Program-made: the position numbers and the translations under genes
Notes under the pieces: model-generated
What the model saw: only the letters and a program-made list of their open reading frames with translations
What the model was told of the DNA's origin: nothing
Databases searched by the model: none
NCBI GenBank assembly: GCA_018814045.1
Contig: JAHJAR010000250.1
Span: 1 to 46,423 of the forward strand
Origin: Planctomycetota bacterium
Lineage (GTDB): Bacteria; Planctomycetota; Phycisphaerae; UBA1845; Fen-1342
Length of the DNA stretch: 46,423 nucleotides
Direction of reading: 5' to 3'
Part shown: positions 24,413 to 33,208 of the stretch, in pieces
How positions within the stretch are numbered: the stretch's first letter is position 1
Layout: the number at the start of each line of letters is the position of its first letter

Positions 24413-26860
24413 ATGTGCGCGAATCGGACCCAACCTGTGCTGGCCGCGGTCGGCGTCGTTCTGAGCTGCCTCCTGTTTTGCAGTGTAAGCGGTCAGGCCC
24501 AGGAGCCGCCGCCGCCGCTGCCCGGCGGGCAACTCCAAATCATCGACCCGGGGGACCAGGGGCCTGGGGTATGTCCGCTGAAACACACGGATGTTGCGGC
24601 CGATATCGTCGGCTTCATCGCCCGCACAACCGTCAAGCAGGTTTTTTACAACCCGTCTGAGCGAAAGATCGAGGCGGTATACGTCTTCCCGCTGCCGCAG
24701 GACGCGGCCGTCGATGACATGGTGATGACGGTTGGCGAGCGGCGGATCATCGGGCAGATCAAGCAGCGCGAAGAGGCCCGTGAGATCTACGAAGCCGCCA
24801 AAGCCGCCGGCCACGTCGCCAGTCTGCTCGACCAGGAGCGGCCGAACATCTTCACGCAATCGGTCGCCAACATCGAGCCGGGCGTCGAAGTCGCGATCGA
24901 GATCAGCTACACCGAGACGCTGAAGTACGAGGACGGCGTCTTCGAATGGGTGTTTCCGATGGTAGTCGGGCCGCGCTACATCCCGGGCGGTGGAAGCGCT
25001 CCCGGGCCAATGCACAAAGGGCACGCGACGCCGCAGGTCCCCGATGCTCACAAAATCACGCCGCCGGTCACGCCCAAAGGGACGCGCGCCGGCCATGACA
25101 TCAGCCTGACGGTGCACATCGACGCCGGCATGCCGCTGTTCGAGCTGGAGAGCAAGCTGCATGACGTCGTCGTTGACACGCACAGCGCGTCCGCAGCTAG
25201 CGTTACCCTCAAGAACCAGGCCGAGATCCCCAATAAGGACTTCATCCTGCGCTACCGCCTGGCAACCGAGGAGATCGGTGACGCTTTCCTCGTGCATGGC
25301 GATCAGCGCGGCAAGTTTTTCACGCTGGTGCTTCAGCCGCCGCGGCGCGTCGTGCCCGCGCAGCTCGTGCCGCGCGAGCTGATCTTCGTGCTCGACACGT
25401 CGGGCTCGATGAGCGGCTTCCCGATCGATAAGGCCAAGGAGGTCATGGCTCAGGCGATCGATGCCATGCAGCCGGCCGACACGTTCAATCTGATCACCTT
25501 CGCCGGTGACACGCGCGTCCTCTGGGACGAGCCGCGGCCGAACACGGACGCCAACCGCGCCGCGGCCCAGGCGTTTCTAGCTGAACGCCAAGGCGGTGGC
25601 GGTACGGAGATGATGAAAGCGATCAATGCGGCGTTGCACGTGCCGAATCCGGATCTGAACCGCATTCGCGTCGTCTGTTTCATGACCGACGGGTTCGTCG
25701 GCAACGATTTCGCGCTCATTGCTGCCGTGAAGAAGAACGCCGGCACGACGCGGGTCTTCAGCTTCGGCATCGGCAACAGCGTCAACCGCTTCCTGCTCGA
25801 TGGCATGGCGCACGTCGGCCGCGGCGAGGTGGAGTATGTCACGTTGGCGAGCCAGGCCGACGCGGCGGTGGAGCACTTCCACGAGCGCATCCTCGCACCC
25901 GTGCTGACCGATATCGAGATCGACTGGGGCACGCTGCCGGTTGATGATGTCTACCCGCAGTGCATCCCCGACTTGTTCAGCGCCAAGCCTGTGTTGGTTC
26001 ATGGCCGACTGACCGGCGCGGCAGCCGGCACGATCACGCTGCGGGGCAACACGGGTGCTGGACCGTTCGAGGAGCAGATTGAAGTTAGTTTGGCGGAGGC
26101 GCCGCCGGATCACGATGCGCTGGCGTCGCTGTGGGCGCGCGCGAAGGTCAAGCACCTGATGAACCAGGACCTGGAGGGCTTACAGAGCGGCGAATTCCCG
26201 GGCGATTTGAAATCTCAGATTACAGACCTCGGTCTGCGGTTCCGCCTGATGACGCAGTTCACCAGTTTCGTCGCGGTGGAGGAGATGACGGTGACCGCCG
26301 GCGGCGAAGCGGTGAAGGTCGAAGTGCCGGTCGAGATGCCCGACGGTGTGAGTTACGAAGGGGTGTTTGGCCCAGCGGGCGGGCCGATGCAGGTAGCGGG
26401 CCGGCTGCGAGCACTGGGCTACGTCAACACCTCAATGGGCGGGATGATGGGCGGCGGTGGTCGTATGGCTGGCAAGGCGCCGATGACCGTGCGGGCAAGG
26501 GCGGAGCGGCGCGCCGCACCTAGCGAGGCCGAAGGCGACGGCGTCGCCGATATTCGTCCGGCTTCGCCGCGCGACAAGCTGGCCGAGGTGCTGCGCGACT
26601 TGGCGGCGAAGGTCGAGAAAGACGGCAAGGACGGCAACCTGACGATCGGCAAGCTGCGCGTGCTCGACTATCGCGTCGATGTGATGATCTTCCTGCGCAC
26701 GACCTCGGCTGAGACACTCGCCCGGCTGGCTGAATTGGGTTTTGTACAGACCGGCGAGAGCAAGGCGGTCATGCTGCTGATCGGCACAATCGACGTCCGC
26801 AAGCTGGAAGAGCTGACGCGGATGGAAGCCGTAATCCGTGTCAGACCCGTACAAGGCTAG
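24413..26860 (+). CDS. Exported VIT- and von Willebrand factor A-domain protein
   Basis: 815 aa. GAGGAG lies 7 nt before ATG 24413. A signal peptide (about 1-28, VGVVLSCLLFCSVSGQAQ) is followed by a VIT domain (about 45-165; DVAADIVGFIARTTVKQVFYN, EAVYVFPLPQDAAVDDM). A VWA domain (about 320-490) has an intact MIDAS: DTSGSMSG near residue 327, then TFAGDTR and FMTDGFVG. A Met/Gly-rich linker (GGMMGGGGRMAGK) separates it from a C-terminal helical segment of about 100 residues. The architecture resembles inter-alpha-trypsin-inhibitor heavy chains and occurs widely in planctomycetes; it probably mediates metal-dependent adhesion at the cell surface. The stop codon is the TAG inside the CTAG end of a repeat element. 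Confidence 0.9.
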   Translation: MCANRTQPVLAAVGVVLSCLLFCSVSGQAQEPPPPLPGGQLQIIDPGDQGPGVCPLKHTDVAADIVGFIARTTVKQVFYNPSERKIEAVYVFPLPQDAAVDDMVMTVGERRIIGQIKQREEAREIYEAAKAAGHVASLLDQERPNIFTQSVANIEPGVEVAIEISYTETLKYEDGVFEWVFPMVVGPRYIPGGGSAPGPMHKGHATPQVPDAHKITPPVTPKGTRAGHDISLTVHIDAGMPLFELESKLHDVVVDTHSASAASVTLKNQAEIPNKDFILRYRLATEEIGDAFLVHGDQRGKFFTLVLQPPRRVVPAQLVPRELIFVLDTSGSMSGFPIDKAKEVMAQAIDAMQPADTFNLITFAGDTRVLWDEPRPNTDANRAAAQAFLAERQGGGGTEMMKAINAALHVPNPDLNRIRVVCFMTDGFVGNDFALIAAVKKNAGTTRVFSFGIGNSVNRFLLDGMAHVGRGEVEYVTLASQADAAVEHFHERILAPVLTDIEIDWGTLPVDDVYPQCIPDLFSAKPVLVHGRLTGAAAGTITLRGNTGAGPFEEQIEVSLAEAPPDHDALASLWARAKVKHLMNQDLEGLQSGEFPGDLKSQITDLGLRFRLMTQFTSFVAVEEMTVTAGGEAVKVEVPVEMPDGVSYEGVFGPAGGPMQVAGRLRALGYVNTSMGGMMGGGGRMAGKAPMTVRARAERRAAPSEAEGDGVADIRPASPRDKLAEVLRDLAAKVEKDGKDGNLTIGKLRVLDYRVDVMIFLRTTSAETLARLAELGFVQTGESKAVMLLIGTIDVRKLEELTRMEAVIRVRPVQG

Positions 26861-26982
26861 AACCTGTCCCAAAACCCCTTCCGAGCCGCGACCGGCAGGG
26901 AGCGGTTGCGAAGAAACGGCTGGGCTACGCGCGCTGCTCGGTGCTGCTGCCGAGTGCTGGGCAGTCTTGGGATAGGCTCTAG
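26857..26982. mobile_element. MITE-like element with CTAG-bounded terminal inverted repeats
   Basis: 126 bp, no coding capacity. The left end (CTAGAACCTGTCCCAA) and right end (TTGGGATAGGCTCTAG) are inverted repeats matching 14 of 16. The first 56 nt match 46171-46226 at about 53 of 56 positions and include the palindrome arm CCGAGCCGCG...GAGCGGTTG. It overlaps the stop codon of the VIT/VWA gene. No transposase is encoded, so mobilisation would be in trans. Confidence 0.7.
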
Positions 26983-27080
26983 TGCTCTGTCACGTACCCA
27001 ATGATGGGTGGCACAGGCGTCCCGCCGGTGTGCAAGGCGAGACGCCTGTGCCATCCGTCAATACGCGCTTGACAGAGCAC
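26982..27080. mobile_element. Second palindromic MITE-like element, abutting the first
   Basis: 99 bp with ends GTGCTCTGTCA and TGACAGAGCAC (perfect 11-bp inverted repeat). Inside, GGTGGCACAGGCGTCCCGCC (27007-27026) and its near-complement at 27036-27056 form a 20-bp stem with a 9-nt loop. It starts at the last base of the preceding element. It probably belongs to a dispersed palindrome family different from the first. Confidence 0.7.
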
Positions 27081-27188
27081 GGGAGCCGGTTCAGACAACA
27101 TCTGGCGCTGGTCGGGCGGGCGTTGCTGCGGCCGAGCCGCGATCCGCCGGGAGACCTGTTGATCCTCCCCGTGTACGGCGGCCATACC

Positions 27189-27776
27189 TCAGAGCAGCGT
27201 GCCGCGCAGCACGACGCCGGCGATCGTGAAGTAGATGATCAGGCCGCTGGCGTCGACCAGGGTCGCCACCAACGGGGCGGAGGCGCTGGCCGGGTCGAAG
27301 CCGAACCCACGCAGGACAAACGGCAGCATCGAGCCGGCCAGTGTGCCCCACAATGCCACCGCGAGGATGCTCAGACCGACGGTCGTGGCGAGCAACGCCT
27401 GGTGCTCAGCGCCAGGGCCGCCGGAGACTCGTTGCCACAGCAGCGTCGCGGCGAATCCGATGACGCTGAGTATCGCCCCCAGGCTCAGGCCGACGGCTAC
27501 CTCCCGGCGGACGACGCGCCACCAGTCGCGCAAGCGCAGCTCGCCCAGCGCCATCGCCCGGACGACCAACGTCGCGGCCTGTGCGCCGGAGTTGCCGCCG
27601 GTGCTGATGATCAGAGGCACGAACAAGGCGACGATCACGGCCTGGTCGAGCTGGCTCTCGAACTGCCGCATCGCCTGCACGGTCAGGAAGCCGAGCAGAA
27701 CCAGGATAATCAGCCAGCCCGCGCGTTTCTTGAGCATCTCGCGCAATTCGACCTGGAGGTAGGGCGCTTCGAGTGC
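27189..27776 (-). pseudogene. mgtE: MgtE transmembrane half, separated by an in-frame TAA
   Basis: Downstream of the TAA at 27777-27779 the same frame continues without any shift: ALEAPYLQVEL, then five transmembrane helices with the conserved IISTGGNSGAQAATLV and DPASASAPLVATLVDASGLIIYF (pore Asp included), ending at TGA 27189. Together with the preceding 243 codons this is a full-length MgtE Mg2+ channel (438 codons plus stop). The TAA replaces what is usually Glu (GAA to TAA, one base). As it stands this half could only be made by re-initiation (an in-frame TTG lies at 27746, ATG at 27737) or readthrough. It may be a recent pseudogene, a two-piece channel, or a sequencing error; the coding quality is otherwise intact. 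Confidence 0.75.
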
Positions 27777-28505
27777 TTAGGTACCACCGATCTTCTGCAT
27801 GTCCTCGGTGGCTTCCTCCCGCACCACATCGACGATGTCGTCGACCGTGACGATACCCTTCATGCGGCCCTCCACGTCGACCACCGGCAGGGCGACGAGG
27901 TCGTGCTGCGCTATAAGATGGCTGACCTTTTCCTGGTCCATCTCTTCGGGGACGGAGAGGGGGTTGGCGTCCATGATGTCCCGCACCTGCTTGGTCGGCG
28001 CGGCGGTGATGAGCTGCCGTAGCGACACCACGCCCAGCAGGTGCTGCTGGGCGTCGAGCACGTAGCCGTAGTAGATGTTCTCGGCTGACTGCTCGGTTTG
28101 TCGGCGGACGTAGGTTAGAGCGGCGTCGATGCTGATATCGGGGCGGAGCCGCACGTAGCGCGGGCTCATGAGCCCGCCAGCGGCGTCCTCGGCGTAGGCC
28201 AGCAGCGCGCTCACGTCCTTGCGGGTTGGCACGTCGAGCAGGTCGAGCAGACGCGACTGCTCCTCCGCGGGCGCTGCCTGGAGTACGTCGGCTGCGTCAT
28301 CGGGGGCGAGCAGACGCATCCAGGCGCGCTGTCGGGCTTCGGGCAGGGTCAGAATGAGCTCGGCTTGTTTCAGCGCCTCCAGGCTGTAGAACAGCTTCTC
28401 CGCGTCGGCTTGCGACAGCAGCGAGAAGCCCTCCTGTCGGTCGCTGGCATCCAGCAACGGCCAGGCTTCGTAGAGTTCTTCGTTTGACAGGGCCGGCTCG
28501 GGCAT
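27777..28505 (-). CDS. mgtE: MgtE cytosolic half (N domain plus CBS pair), premature stop
   Basis: 242 aa up to the premature TAA. Residues about 15-115 form the helical MgtE N domain (RQRAWMRLLAPDDAADVLQ). Residues about 120-235 hold two CBS motifs (GLMSPRYVRLRPDISIDAAL; DIMDANPLSVPEEM; HDLVALPVVDVEGRMKGIVTVDDIVDV), the Mg2+-sensing gate of the channel. The plug helix and membrane domain follow after the stop. ATG 28505 is where the family N-terminus starts; AAGGC 5 nt before is a weak ribosome site. A leader of about 160 nt with two hairpins precedes it. On its own this half would be a soluble CBS protein. Confidence 0.8.
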   Translation of the reverse strand: MPEPALSNEELYEAWPLLDASDRQEGFSLLSQADAEKLFYSLEALKQAELILTLPEARQRAWMRLLAPDDAADVLQAAPAEEQSRLLDLLDVPTRKDVSALLAYAEDAAGGLMSPRYVRLRPDISIDAALTYVRRQTEQSAENIYYGYVLDAQQHLLGVVSLRQLITAAPTKQVRDIMDANPLSVPEEMDQEKVSHLIAQHDLVALPVVDVEGRMKGIVTVDDIVDVVREEATEDMQKIGGT

Positions 28506-28583
28506 GATGCCTTGTTTCCGCGGGGCTTTTCGCCCGCCAGAGCGTTTCGCGCTGCCGGGGTGGTAGTCGCGGGCCATCGCGGC

Positions 28584-28629
28584 GGACCGTGGTGGACCCA
28601 CGGACCACGTCCGGGACAGAGCCCGGACG
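28584..28629 (-). promoter_or_regulatory. Tandem hairpins in the mgtE leader
   Basis: CGTCCGGG-N6-CCCGGACG (28608-28629) is a perfect 8-bp stem. Next to it, GGACCGTGG (28584-28592) pairs with CCACGGACC (28598-28606) at 8 of 9. A TATAAC -10 candidate on the minus strand lies at 28675-28680, which would put both hairpins in a leader of about 160 nt. They could be an RNA regulatory leader, a terminator for the gene upstream (28749-29450), or a member of a dispersed palindrome family. Confidence 0.45.
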
Positions 28630-28748
28630 CTACGGTGGTTCCTTACAAGACTGCGTCCGTGGCGGCGCCCGGGTGTTATAAGCGACCTCTGCCGCTGCCA
28701 GCGGACTGGCAATGGTAGCAGAATCGTAATTGAATGGCGTGGTTTCGG

Positions 28749-29450
28749 CTACTGCCGGGCAGATGTGTTGATCCGGGACGCTGCCGGGGAGGTTGGACCG
28801 GCAACTGGTTCATCCGCGATGCGCGGCGGGTCCGCCGGCAGATCGTCGCGCTCGGCGTACCGCACGCCGCCGTAGCCCTGCGCACGAATCAACTCGTCGA
28901 TAGTGAATGTCCGGCCGCACTCGGGGCAGCGCAGGTCGCGCAGCCCGATCAGCGAGTAGCCGCAATCCGGGCAGTTGACCAGTACCTGGTTTTCCTGGTT
29001 GACGACCGGCCGGCCGCGCAGCGCGCGATATATGGTCGGCAGCCACACGAGCAGGGCCGCGGCGATACCGAGCAGCGCGACGGCGCCCATCAGCAGCTCT
29101 TCGTTTCCGCTCAGCCATTCATCAATCGCGATCATCCCGGCGATGGTCGTGCCGCCCAGGGCCACCGTGGCGATGGCGGGTGCCACGAACTGCCGCCCGT
29201 GGCGTACCGGACTCCAGATCACCAGGAGCACCACGCACCAGCACAGGCCCGCCAGGAACAAGGCCACGCCGATGTGCTCGTCGCGAACGTAGTTCGCTCC
29301 GCGAAGATGGGCGAATACCCACGCAGCGGTAACACCGACCGCGGTAAGCATCAGCCCCGTAACCAGGCTGAGCACCATACGGACGATCAGATGCGGCTCC
29401 GGCGACCGCAGGTCGCGCCACAACGAGCGATAGATGCTCTCATGTTCCAC
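28749..29450 (-). CDS. Membrane protein with C-terminal zinc ribbon
   Basis: 233 aa. A GTG start at 29450 is preferred because AGAGGAAG lies 7 nt upstream (29458-29465) and the predicted protein then begins VEHESIYRSLWRDL. Four hydrophobic helices span about residues 25-150 (MVLSLVTGLMLTAVGVTAAWVF, VALFLAGLCWCVVLLVIW, APAIATVALGGTTIAGMIAI, LMGAVALLGIAAALLVW). A zinc ribbon (about 170-195; CPDCGYSLIGL and CPECGRTFT) and a disordered Pro-rich tail face one side of the membrane. This build is common in planctomycetes; its function is not known. It is transcribed toward mgtE. Confidence 0.82.
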   Translation of the reverse strand: MEHESIYRSLWRDLRSPEPHLIVRMVLSLVTGLMLTAVGVTAAWVFAHLRGANYVRDEHIGVALFLAGLCWCVVLLVIWSPVRHGRQFVAPAIATVALGGTTIAGMIAIDEWLSGNEELLMGAVALLGIAAALLVWLPTIYRALRGRPVVNQENQVLVNCPDCGYSLIGLRDLRCPECGRTFTIDELIRAQGYGGVRYAERDDLPADPPRIADEPVAGPTSPAASRINTSARQ

Positions 29451-29611
29451 CAGCGTGCTTCCTCTGCCCACATGGTACGTGCCTGGCGGCGCACCAGACG
29501 GCACGGTACACGACGTCTACCGCTGCAAGCGTATTCGCCAGACGACAGCACATATTGCCGGATTGGCCGGGCGGGATGCAAGTGGCATTGGAAGGCGGTC
29601 TGAATCGGTGC

Positions 29612-31840
29612 TCACTCATGCAGCCGCAGCACAGTCAGCGAGCGCGGCTGAAACTCAAATGTGAATGAAGATCCGCGCAACGCGACCGTCAGGTCGCGCG
29701 GCGCCACGCGGCGCGGGTGCTGGCGGTCGTTGAATGCGGCAAGCGAAGGTGCCGTCAGCAGTGTCGCCGAGGAACGGGCGGCATCGAAGCCGTTGAGAGT
29801 GATCGCACATGCCAGGGATCTGCTGCGATCGCGGTTAATCACGAGCAGAAGCAACTCGCCTGTCGACTGCCTGACGGCAACCGCGTCGAGAACGGGCGCG
29901 GAACATCCGTCCAGCGCCGGTACCTGGACGTCTGCACGCACCGACTCGCCCCTCGCTGTTGTCTGGTACAGCGCGAACACGTGGTACGTTGCACGCAGCA
30001 AGACGTCTGAACCGGAAGCGTGCAGCAATCCCCGGCAATTCACAGTCGGTGAGTAGTTGGCCATCGAGACGGCGTCGCAGTGCCGCAGCAGGTTGTTGAG
30101 AAAGCCGGCTGTAAACAGCGCGTGGCCCAGGTGGTACAGTTCGGCACGCGCGTTGTCCTGCACGCCGCCCCAACTGTACTCATTCCATTCGTCAACAGCC
30201 AATCCAAGCGCTTCGCTCCGCCCAGCGCGCGCGGACACCTCGCGATTGAGCGCCGCCAGCTCCACGATGTCCTGCTCGATCGTGCACAACTTCTGGGTGG
30301 CGGCCTCGTACGGCAATTCCGGCCCGAAGGAGCCGAGATGCGTGTAGGAGTGGTAGGAAATCCAGTCAGCGACGCGCACGACCTCGTCGGTGAGCATGGC
30401 CCGGTTCCACGGCCGATTGTCGTGCTTATAACTGTCGCCACAGACCACGAATCGCAGGCGCGGATCGGCCGCACGCATGGCGCTGGCGTAGCGCACGATG
30501 TCCTGGGCGTATTCGCGCGGGTCGCGATAGTAGCCAACCTGCCAGGAACCATAGACCTCGTTGCCCAGGCCCCAGATGCGCACGTCGAACGGTTTCGCAA
30601 AGCCGGCGGCGCGGCGCAGCTCGGCCGCGCTTCCCTCGCGCGCATTGCAGTAGCGCACCCAGCCCGCGGCCTCCTCCGCCGTCGGCGTGTGCGGCGAACG
30701 CCCGACGCCGACACAGATCAGGGGCGTTGCACCGCACTGGCGGCAGAACTCGATGAACTCCGGAGTGCCGAAGAGATTGGTTTCGGTCTGCTTCCAGACG
30801 GGCTCGACATAGATGGTCGGGCGGTACTCGGCGGGAACCGCGCCCCAGCGCCAGTGATAAGCGGAGGTGAAGTTGCCACCCGGCCAGCGGATCACGCTTG
30901 GGCGAAGCGCCTCGAGGGCCTCGATCACACCCAGGTTGAATTCGATCGGTGCCCCGACGTTTGCCTGGGCGACAACGCCGCCATAGACAACGTCCTGGAA
31001 ATGTTCCAGAAAATGGCCGAACAGGAATGGATGCACACGCCCGATTCGGTCGGCGAGGTCAACGGTGATCGTGCAGGCGGGCTCGGAGGCGGCCGCGGCC
31101 GCCGCGTCGCTCAGTCGTCTGATTTCTGTTGCTGAGAGCGGCTGGTCGTAAACTCGAACCGCTCGGATTGCACCATTGAAGCTCTCGTGATCGCCGGCCG
31201 CCGCGGGATCACAGTTGTACCCGATCGCGAAGTCGACGCGAGAGCCGTCAGGATCATGGATGATCGGCGGTGGCACTGGATAGCGGAGTGAGCATTGCTT
31301 CGCCCCGTCAACATAGAGAGTGACATCCCGGCCGCCACGCACGACGACGGCCAGGTCGTGGAACGTCGCGCTGCGGTCGACGGCATACGCCGAGTCGAAA
31401 TCCACGACCGTGCGACCCTCCGGAGAGAGAAACAGATGCAGCGTGCCCGTACGGTCGTCACTTCTGAGCAGAGCCGAATAGTCGCCCATTCGCCCCCAGC
31501 GGCTGATGAGCGTGTCGTGGTTAGCGAACGGACGATCGACGCTCGCGCCAAACGCCGCGCGGACCCACCAGGTGAAGTCCCGGGTCAAGCTCAGTTCGTC
31601 GCCTGCGCCTGTCCCGTACAGCAAGCCGCCAGTACGCTGGCCGTCGAACTGCACGCCGTCGGACGTGCGTTTTGGCGAGCCGACCTGCCGAACCAGCACG
31701 GACGCCGGGCTGGTCGAGTCATCCAGACTCGTCTGCAACTGCCAGTACCCCACCAGATCCGCCCGTGTTCGCCCCGCACACGCCAGCAACAGCAGCAAGC
31801 AGGCAGCAGCGCGCATGCGAGCGATCGCGCGCACCGACAT
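29612..31840 (-). CDS. Secreted LamG-GH51 alpha-L-arabinofuranosidase
   Basis: 742 aa from ATG 31840 (another ATG at 31816 is possible; neither has a strong ribosome site). The signal peptide is MRAAACLLLLLACAGRTRA. A LamG/concanavalin-like module (about 30-235; GYWQLQTSLDDS, FTWWVRAAF, FNGAIRAVRVYDQPLSATEI) precedes a GH51 catalytic barrel (about 245-650; HPFLFGHFLEHFQDVVYGG, IRWPGGNFTSAYHW) and a beta-sandwich tail. The acid/base Glu is in GLGNEVYGSW and the nucleophile Glu in AVDEWNEYSW. The enzyme removes terminal arabinofuranosyl residues from plant polysaccharides outside the cell. The lectin-like module may bind the polymer. The gene stands alone; no other carbohydrate-active gene is nearby. 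Confidence 0.93.
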   Translation of the reverse strand: MSVRAIARMRAAACLLLLLACAGRTRADLVGYWQLQTSLDDSTSPASVLVRQVGSPKRTSDGVQFDGQRTGGLLYGTGAGDELSLTRDFTWWVRAAFGASVDRPFANHDTLISRWGRMGDYSALLRSDDRTGTLHLFLSPEGRTVVDFDSAYAVDRSATFHDLAVVVRGGRDVTLYVDGAKQCSLRYPVPPPIIHDPDGSRVDFAIGYNCDPAAAGDHESFNGAIRAVRVYDQPLSATEIRRLSDAAAAAASEPACTITVDLADRIGRVHPFLFGHFLEHFQDVVYGGVVAQANVGAPIEFNLGVIEALEALRPSVIRWPGGNFTSAYHWRWGAVPAEYRPTIYVEPVWKQTETNLFGTPEFIEFCRQCGATPLICVGVGRSPHTPTAEEAAGWVRYCNAREGSAAELRRAAGFAKPFDVRIWGLGNEVYGSWQVGYYRDPREYAQDIVRYASAMRAADPRLRFVVCGDSYKHDNRPWNRAMLTDEVVRVADWISYHSYTHLGSFGPELPYEAATQKLCTIEQDIVELAALNREVSARAGRSEALGLAVDEWNEYSWGGVQDNARAELYHLGHALFTAGFLNNLLRHCDAVSMANYSPTVNCRGLLHASGSDVLLRATYHVFALYQTTARGESVRADVQVPALDGCSAPVLDAVAVRQSTGELLLLVINRDRSRSLACAITLNGFDAARSSATLLTAPSLAAFNDRQHPRRVAPRDLTVALRGSSFTFEFQPRSLTVLRLHE

Positions 31841-32205
31841 CGACAGCTGTCTGGCGGATGCGTGTGCGCAAGGCGCCGCCGGCTGCGCCACTCGACCGCC
31901 TGGTGGTTTTGTCGGTCGTTGCACGACAACTCCGGTAAGCGGACCCAGTGTGAGCGGCCTCCGCTGTCCCTAACACTCGGCATGTTAGTCGGCGCTGGTG
32001 ATTCGTGGCAAATGGAGCCGCACGGGCATTCGCCGGAAGCGGATTTCCGCCCGGCGCTCGCGATGTCAGTGGCGCGAGTCCACTGCGGATGCTCGATCCG
32101 TCGGCCCATCAATTGCAGCGCCCCGGCCACCGCAATCGTGGCCGGGGCCGTCAAACGGCAACCGAACGCTCTGGTGGCTTCCTTCCACCGTTCGCAGGTG
32201 ATTGT
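31841..32205. other. 365-bp intergenic region between GH51 and hsp20 genes
   Basis: Apart from the strong hairpin at 32121-32147 nothing is recognised. The promoter of the GH51 gene should lie at its left end, but no -35/-10 pair is convincing. Confidence 0.4.
32121..32147 (-). terminator. Strong hairpin downstream of the hsp20 cluster
   Basis: CCCCGGCCAC-N7-GTGGCCGGGG is a perfect 10-bp stem located 59 nt after the last hsp20 stop. It is not followed by a U-tract on the minus strand (CGCTGCAATTGATG), so it is a non-canonical terminator or an mRNA-stabilising 3' structure. Confidence 0.5.
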
Positions 32206-32694
32206 CTACGCCTTGCGGACCTCGATTCGTTTGGGCTTTGCGTCGGGCCGTTTGGCGATCGCGACGGCCAGGACGCCGTTCTTGAAGGTTGCCTCCACTT
32301 TCTCCGGGTCGACCGTGCTCGGCAGTTCGACCGATCGGCGGAAGCTGCCAAAACGGCGTTCGGTGAAGTGATAGTCCTTATTCTCTTTCTCTTTCTCTTC
32401 GCGCTTCTCGCCGCTGATCGTGAGCAGGCCACCGCTGATGCGGATGTCGACGTCGTCCGGCTGTACGCCCGGCAGCTCCAGCGTGACGGTCACCTCATTG
32501 TCGGTGTCCGCCAGGTCCATGCTGGGGGCGGTCAAGCCCCCCAGCGGCAGGTCGAATTCCGCCCGACCCCAGGGGTTGCGGAAGAAACGGTCAAACAGCG
32601 TGTCCATTTCGTTGCGGAAATGCGCCAGGGCGTTTTCAGGTTCGGCGCGTCCGCTGAGCTCTTCTCGTTTGCGTCGCCACGGAATGAGATTCAT
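32206..32694 (-). CDS. hsp20: Small heat-shock protein (Hsp20/alpha-crystallin), third in cluster
   Basis: 162 aa. A perfect Shine-Dalgarno, AAAGGAGGTG, lies 4 nt before the ATG. The N-terminal arm (MNLIPWRRKREELS, FDRFFRNPWG) precedes the alpha-crystallin domain (about 60-155; PSMDLADTDNEVTVTLELPGV, DIRISGGLLTISGEKREEK, FGSFRRSVELP, ATFKNGVLAVAIAKRP) and a short tail ending in RIEVRKA. The IxI/V-type C-terminal anchor (RIEV) is present. Such ATP-independent holdases bind unfolding proteins in the cytoplasm. It shares direction and closely spaced strong ribosome sites with two other hsp20 genes, so the three are probably one operon. Confidence 0.93.
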   Translation of the reverse strand: MNLIPWRRKREELSGRAEPENALAHFRNEMDTLFDRFFRNPWGRAEFDLPLGGLTAPSMDLADTDNEVTVTLELPGVQPDDVDIRISGGLLTISGEKREEKEKENKDYHFTERRFGSFRRSVELPSTVDPEKVEATFKNGVLAVAIAKRPDAKPKRIEVRKA

Positions 32695-32744
32695 GGTACA
32701 CCTCCTTTGAGTCACGTACGCGGAGATGACCGGGTACGTGAATC

Positions 32745-33146
32745 CTATTTCGTCTTGACAGAGATCTTGCGCGGCACGGCCTGCTCCGTCTTCGGCAGGT
32801 GGAGCATCAGCACGCCGTCGCGTAGCTCGGCCTCGATGCCGGTTGGGTCGATGCCTTCGCCGACCTGGAAGGACCGGTAGAAGTCGCCGACGCCGTACTC
32901 GCGCAGCAGGTAATTGCCCTGCGTATCCTGGCGCGGCTGCACATGGCCGTGCACCGACAGTTCGCCATGCTCGTAGCGGATGTCGAGGTCGTCGGCCTTG
33001 ACGCCGGGCATGTCGGCCAGCAGCATCAGTTTCTGATCGTTTTCCAGGATGTCTACGTTCGGGACGTATGTCCGGCCGGCGCGCATCCGCTCGGTCGGAT
33101 GGACATCCTGCGTTTCTCTTTTTTCGATTGCGGTTTCGTCTGCCAT
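32745..33146 (-). CDS. hsp20: Small heat-shock protein (Hsp20), second in cluster
   Basis: 133 aa. GGAGGTGT (33151-33158) precedes the ATG. The N-terminal arm is short and charged (MADETAIEKRETQDVHPTER), and the alpha-crystallin domain (about 28-130) has YVPNVDILENDQKLMLLADMPGV, DIRYEHGELSVHG, GDFYRSFQVGEGID and AELRDGVLMLHLPKTE. The tail KISVKTK holds the I-x-V anchor. It is clearly divergent from both neighbours, so the cluster is not a recent triplication. The sequence resembles the sHsp subgroup that co-occurs with a second, HspA-like partner in many bacteria. Spacing to the next gene is 50 nt. Confidence 0.93.
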   Translation of the reverse strand: MADETAIEKRETQDVHPTERMRAGRTYVPNVDILENDQKLMLLADMPGVKADDLDIRYEHGELSVHGHVQPRQDTQGNYLLREYGVGDFYRSFQVGEGIDPTGIEAELRDGVLMLHLPKTEQAVPRKISVKTK

Positions 33147-33208
33147 CGGAACACCTCCGTTGACTTTTTGGCTTTGTTGCCTGTTAGTTTTCGCTGGTAT
33201 TCGTGCAG

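Noticed and set aside
27130..27150. GCCGAGCCGCGATCCGCCGGG, similar to the dispersed palindrome arm
   Set aside because: Only about 12 bases match and no partner arm is near; likely chance.
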